The notes under the pieces are model-generated. The model saw only the letters and a list, made by a program, of their open reading frames with translations, was not told the DNA's origin and searched no databases. Source: Planctomycetota bacterium (GTDB lineage Bacteria; Planctomycetota; PUPC01; JACPCR01). Taken from it: a DNA stretch of 9,555 nt. Below are positions 8,101 through 9,555 of the stretch, one piece after another. Every line of letters starts with the position of its first letter. The stretch's first letter is position 1. Where the stretch lies: assembly GCA_030740295.1 (NCBI GenBank), contig JASLXP010001131.1, positions 1 to 9,555 of the forward strand. Reading direction: 5' to 3'. The translations under genes and the position numbers were made by a program.

Positions 8101-8279
8101 CTGATGCGGTGTTGCTGTCCTTTTTGTGTGGATCGGTCTCTGTTGCTTTCGCCAGATCTCAGGAATGGAAGCGTGCCGGGTCTATCTGCCTGACCACACC
8201 GGAAAGGGCGCAATGCTGAGCTGAAGCACCTGATAAGTTGGATGTTCACAAGTTGAAAAGGTGAGTAACGGCGGTCCAT
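5106..8279 (-). CDS. Exported PDZ-PDZ-DUF6288-like-HEAT repeat protein
   Basis: 1057 aa in frame from ATG 8277-8279, stop TAG 5106-5108. Residues ~85-190 and ~205-380 are two PDZ-type domains. Each carries the ligand-groove hallmark: EMLRPGDVILGISGKPFS, and DGVMRVDDVILGVNGELFS preceded by NLGATGLRGWIY. An acidic coiled coil (~302-366, EEAEEESAERALDEAEDL) interrupts the second PDZ. Residues ~385-705 are alpha-helical with conserved-looking YGTFGHGFS, GKGSIPYGEH, HENNGKNAMSALLFG and YGHTGQGFSYLWG, resembling proteins annotated DUF6288 and suggesting an alpha/alpha toroid; the biochemical role is unknown. Residues ~740-1045 are HEAT-like helices (WSPIVRAWAADELAKRL, DARVAQGACETLGHIKDPKA). A signal peptide lies at ~58-82 (RIRTITTLMFVPLLAAVT, then SAHSE). 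So the start is doubtful: ATG66 (8084) truncates its basic n-region, while 8279 adds ~57 residues of atypical sequence. It is the first gene of the likely operon. Confidence 0.8.
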   Translation of the reverse strand: MDRRYSPFQLVNIQLIRCFSSALRPFRCGQADRPGTLPFLRSGESNRDRSTQKGQQHRIRTITTLMFVPLLAAVTCRSAHSETIPNFTKGDKPGKQEWYLHLHGAVGHVYSKTHLSRQIYITKVPGDSQAREMLRPGDVILGISGKPFSEDALWTLRNACHAAREAVPAGTISFLRWRNGKVTSQSISMGPRPGPDLTKHPTIDRKRTYNLGATGLRGWIYTKPANFLASAQGRTTTSSRQILVTHVGKDSPADGVMRVDDVILGVNGELFSDDARQSLARAITDAEKEENKGILKLRIWRVDPLTPAQKKAILEEAEEESAERALDEAEDLDADAEEAPLIVTELMKEQKAREEKELLWKKSWKLGKTMDVELKLEVMGTYSETAPWNCPKSEKILSAACKALEKEPLQENLWGAVNALALMATGKPEYLPRVREFARKIGPPTLKLPRLAMGSWETGYRGIFLCEYYLLTGDKEVLHAVRQYTGALARGQSLYGTFGHGFSLLTADGKLHGSIPPYGPVNAAGLTANLAIALGQKCGLDDPEIDPAVERASNFFGYYVGKGSIPYGEHKPWPYHENNGKNAMSALLFGVQGNRILETKFWARMVTASYKNREYGHTGQGFSYLWGALGANAGGPLATAAFLKEALWHLDLVRRCDGSFTYDGGEQYGGGKTDDNTYYGKSGYYGLSPNACYVLTYSLPLKKLLITGRDANQGNWLNKQEVAEAVTSARFDLERKSMNPDQLIVTMADWSPIVRAWAADELAKRLEVKTMVTRLLALAEGKDARVAQGACETLGHIKDPKAIPAFIRLLSHEDRWLRFKAAEAIRKLGDAAKPFISDILKAVVETAEPSHPIIWDDPIQLAHGQLAKTLFTGPLMDEVKEADPKLLYPAIRAVANNADGMARAQLRGFFERKLTVEDVQALGTEILEAVKTMSPADMMYSNEIRMGAFKVLTKYRFIEGVEAGVLFAKTQLGHGSERRTGEIMKEIVPYGNAARSAIPGLRELIADFNDQVKNRRFPGGELNARRVRAVEEAIEAIEAAKGHPKLRSIKGGKEPRD
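7182..7376 (-). other. Acidic coiled-coil insertion within second PDZ
   Basis: Codons ~302-366 of the DUF6288-like protein encode an alternating acidic and basic helical stretch (AQKKAILEEAEEESAERA, then LDEAEDLDADAEEAP, then KEQKAREEKELLWKKSWK). It lies between the strand KLRIWR and the strand MDVELKLEVMG. In ordinary PDZ domains of this kind those two strands are joined by a short turn, so this reads as an insertion of about 60 residues. The role is unknown; an oligomerisation or spacer helix is inferred. Confidence 0.55.
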
Positions 8280-8298
8280 GACACAGAAATGTCCGCCG
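8269..8298. other. Hairpin around the candidate start codon at 8279
   Basis: CGGCGG (8269-8274) and CCGCCG (8293-8298) form a perfect 6-bp GC stem. It encloses 18 bases that contain the ATG (8277-8279) on the minus strand and an inner GACA/TGTC helix. If the transcript starts upstream, this would occlude that start codon. It argues either for translational control or for a different true start downstream. Confidence 0.35.
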
Positions 8299-8344
8299 CC
8301 ATTTTGGAGACGGCAGACGAGACTATCAACTATCGTTGTGTGGT

Positions 8345-8381
8345 GGCATCGTCAGGATGCCGACTCGTCGAGACGGCATCC
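8345..8381. repeat. Mutually exclusive hairpins sharing one arm
   Basis: GGCATC (8345-8350) can pair with GATGCC (8356-8361) across a 5-base loop. Alternatively GGATGCCG (8355-8362) can pair with CGGCATCC (8374-8381) as a perfect 8-bp stem, whose interior carries a further CTCG/CGAG helix (8364-8372). The middle arm is common to both, so the two folds exclude each other, the geometry of an attenuator or conformational switch. A GTGGT immediately precedes the first hairpin (8340-8344). Function is inferred only. Confidence 0.5.
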
Positions 8382-8509
8382 GTGGCCGCTGATGATGCAG
8401 GTCGATTCAGAGCCATTGGTCAAGCCAGGATGCCCATGTTGCCTCGTCTCTTTTCGCGCCACACCAGAGGGCAAAGCATCCTGCGGAGCCCACCGGGCAC
8501 TGTTCCTCA

Positions 8510-8537
8510 TTGTCATCCGTTCAGTCTGTTTTACACT
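8510..8537 (+). promoter_or_regulatory. Candidate sigma70-type promoter for the AKR-like gene
   Basis: TTGTCA at 8510-8515 matches the -35 consensus at five of six positions. TACACT at 8532-8537 matches -10 at four of six, with a 16-base spacer. It ends 43 bases before the ATG, so a short leader with the ribosome binding site would follow. Promoter consensus is poorly known in this bacterial group, so this is tentative. Confidence 0.35.
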
Positions 8538-8567
8538 CAATTCACCAGCGGATTCGGCCAACACGTT

Positions 8568-8572
8568 AAGGA
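8568..8572 (+). promoter_or_regulatory. Ribosome binding site of the AKR-like gene
   Basis: AAGGA lies 8 bases before ATG 8581 within TAAGGAA. It is the only well-placed Shine-Dalgarno at a favoured start in the window and it fixes the start of this gene. Confidence 0.7.
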
Positions 8573-8580
8573 ACGAAACC

Positions 8581-9555
8581 ATGAAAACTTATCTCGAAGC
8601 CTGTGGCGTACCGACAACGACAATCGGCGGCATCGAAATTCCTCGCCTGATCATGGGCATCCACCCCTACGACGGCTGCTCTTATCAGCATCCTGAGCGA
8701 GACGCTGAGAACCTTCGGGCCTTTGACCGCTCCGGAAAAGTCGCAGAGATCCTGCGCGTCGCGGTGGAAGAGGCAGGGGTGACGACCGTCCAGGTCGATC
8801 ACATGCTGCCGACTCTCGACCGGCTTCATTTGCAGGCGGTCTGGGAAGCCAGCCAGGCAACGGACGTTCAGATCGGAATGGTCGCTTACATCCTGATCCC
8901 GGTCATGCTCGATGGCGAGATGGTTGCCTACTCGGGCCGCGCTCATTCCACCTTTTATCATCAGAACGAAAAGCTTGCCGGCGAGGCTTTCACCGAACAC
9001 ATTCGGAATGACGACATAGTCCACTACCTCCTTGGCGGCGACCTCAAAAAACTGGTGACCCCTGAAACCGTTCCGCCCTTCACACCGGAAGAAGCCGCCC
9101 GGTTGACGATCGACTACGGCACCCTGGAACGCTATCTGGGATTCTTCGAAGGCTTTGACATTCTTGTTGCCGACCCGGGCGCCGAGATCGATGTGCTGGC
9201 CATGACCGGAAGATTCGACCTCATCCGGGAATACCTCGAGTTTCTGAGAGCCCGGTTTTCCGTGGTGATTACGAGCCTGCATCATGCCGGTGTGACCATT
9301 CCGCTGCTGGAAGAGGAGAATATCCCTGTCGACGGCTACCTCACCCCCCTCAACCGTCCAGGGACGTTTATGTTCCCCACCCGTGAGATAGCCATCGATG
9401 CGATTCGAAATGCGAACAAACCGGTCATCGCTATCAAGCCGATGGCCGGTGGGCGCAGCCTTGGGCATCAGGCATTCGAGTTCGTGTTCAATGAGATCGG
9501 CGCCGCCGCGGCTATGTTCGGAATGGGAACCATCGATCAGGTCAGGGAAACAACC
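8581..9555 (+). CDS. Aldo/keto reductase-like TIM-barrel protein, 3' end missing
   Basis: 325 codons from ATG 8581, open to the window edge. The start is set by AAGGA 8 bases upstream. The N-terminus TTTIGGIEIPRLIMGIHPYD resembles the first strand of aldo/keto reductases (usually a G-G-x-x-x-S/P-R-L-x-L-G pattern). Near the edge, KPVIAIKPMAGGRSLGH followed by GMGTIDQVRETT matches the last barrel strand and the cofactor-phosphate-side loop of that superfamily (typical G-x-G-T-x-E-x-V). Between them are AVEEAGVTTVQVDHMLPTLD, YLGFFEGFDILVADPG and FSVVITSLHHAGVTIPLLEE, consistent with alternating beta/alpha units. I cannot find the standard AKR D-Y-K-H tetrad, so it may be a divergent barrel enzyme rather than an NADPH oxidoreductase. 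No signal peptide, hence probably cytoplasmic. It diverges from the DUF6288-like operon; a functional link is not shown. Confidence 0.7.
   Translation, partial: MKTYLEACGVPTTTIGGIEIPRLIMGIHPYDGCSYQHPERDAENLRAFDRSGKVAEILRVAVEEAGVTTVQVDHMLPTLDRLHLQAVWEASQATDVQIGMVAYILIPVMLDGEMVAYSGRAHSTFYHQNEKLAGEAFTEHIRNDDIVHYLLGGDLKKLVTPETVPPFTPEEAARLTIDYGTLERYLGFFEGFDILVADPGAEIDVLAMTGRFDLIREYLEFLRARFSVVITSLHHAGVTIPLLEEENIPVDGYLTPLNRPGTFMFPTREIAIDAIRNANKPVIAIKPMAGGRSLGHQAFEFVFNEIGAAAAMFGMGTIDQVRETT

Larger units (their letters stand above)
8280..8580. other. Divergent intergenic region (301 bp)
   Basis: The region separates divergent genes. It contains alternative hairpins at 8345-8381, the 8-mer CAGGATGC at 8353 and 8426 with its inverse GCATCCTG at 8476, and a sigma70-like promoter candidate close to the plus-strand gene. 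The copies at 8426-8433 and 8476-8483 could pair as an 8-bp stem with a 42-base loop. Open frames crossing it on either strand have no protein-like character and are treated as noncoding. If the DUF6288-like gene really starts at 8084, the noncoding stretch extends to 8085. No recognisable riboswitch class was seen. Confidence 0.6.

Noticed and set aside
293..8279. CRISPR, toxin-antitoxin, phage defence or transposase content
   Set aside because: No tandem direct repeats with spacers, no nuclease or transposase motifs, and no small paired genes were found; all large minus-strand frames are exported-protein-like.
8289..8696. 135-codon frame crossing the divergent intergenic region
   Set aside because: It overlaps the start of the AKR-like gene in another frame, its sequence is irregular, and it passes through the hairpins and promoter candidate.
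8566..9468. 300-codon open frame on the minus strand opposite the AKR-like gene
   Set aside because: The plus-strand reading has a good ribosome binding site and family-like motifs at both ends; the minus reading has no recognisable motifs and is explained as an antisense shadow of GC-rich coding DNA.

Overview
The window is GC-rich bacterial DNA that is almost fully coding. No rRNA, tRNA, CRISPR array, transposase or phage gene is visible. Very large secreted proteins, a PDZ + DUF6288-like + HEAT protein, a CBM9-tailed glycosidase-like protein and mostly absent Shine-Dalgarno sequences together suggest the Planctomycetes/Verrucomicrobia (PVC) group. That placement is inferred from gene content, not from a marker gene.

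Layout: (1) 1-197, plus strand: the last 64 codons of a metallo-beta-lactamase-fold hydrolase. (2) 293-8279, minus strand: three co-directional genes read from right to left. These are a 1057-aa PDZ-PDZ-DUF6288-like-HEAT protein (5106-8279), a 201-aa secreted beta-rich, probably carbohydrate-binding protein (4448-5053) and a 1351-aa secreted glycoside-hydrolase-like protein with a C-terminal CBM9-like domain (293-4348). The gaps are 52 and 99 nt, so one transcript is plausible. The second gap holds a 53-bp pair of inverted REP-like hairpins (a BIME-like element). (3) 8280-8580: a 301-bp divergent intergenic region with mutually exclusive hairpins, a repeated 8-mer and a candidate promoter. (4) 8581 to the window end, plus strand: a TIM-barrel protein related to aldo/keto reductases, cut by the window edge.

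Working model (inference): the three minus-strand genes encode an exported set, a repeat/PDZ scaffold or toroid enzyme, a small binding protein and a large barrel enzyme with binding module, acting on an unknown polysaccharide or glycoconjugate. The flanking genes look like cytoplasmic metabolic enzymes and need not be linked. The best leads are the BIME-like element with covarying arms, the unclassified barrel enzyme with its two neighbours, an acidic coiled-coil insertion inside the second PDZ of the DUF6288-like protein, and the structured divergent intergenic region.
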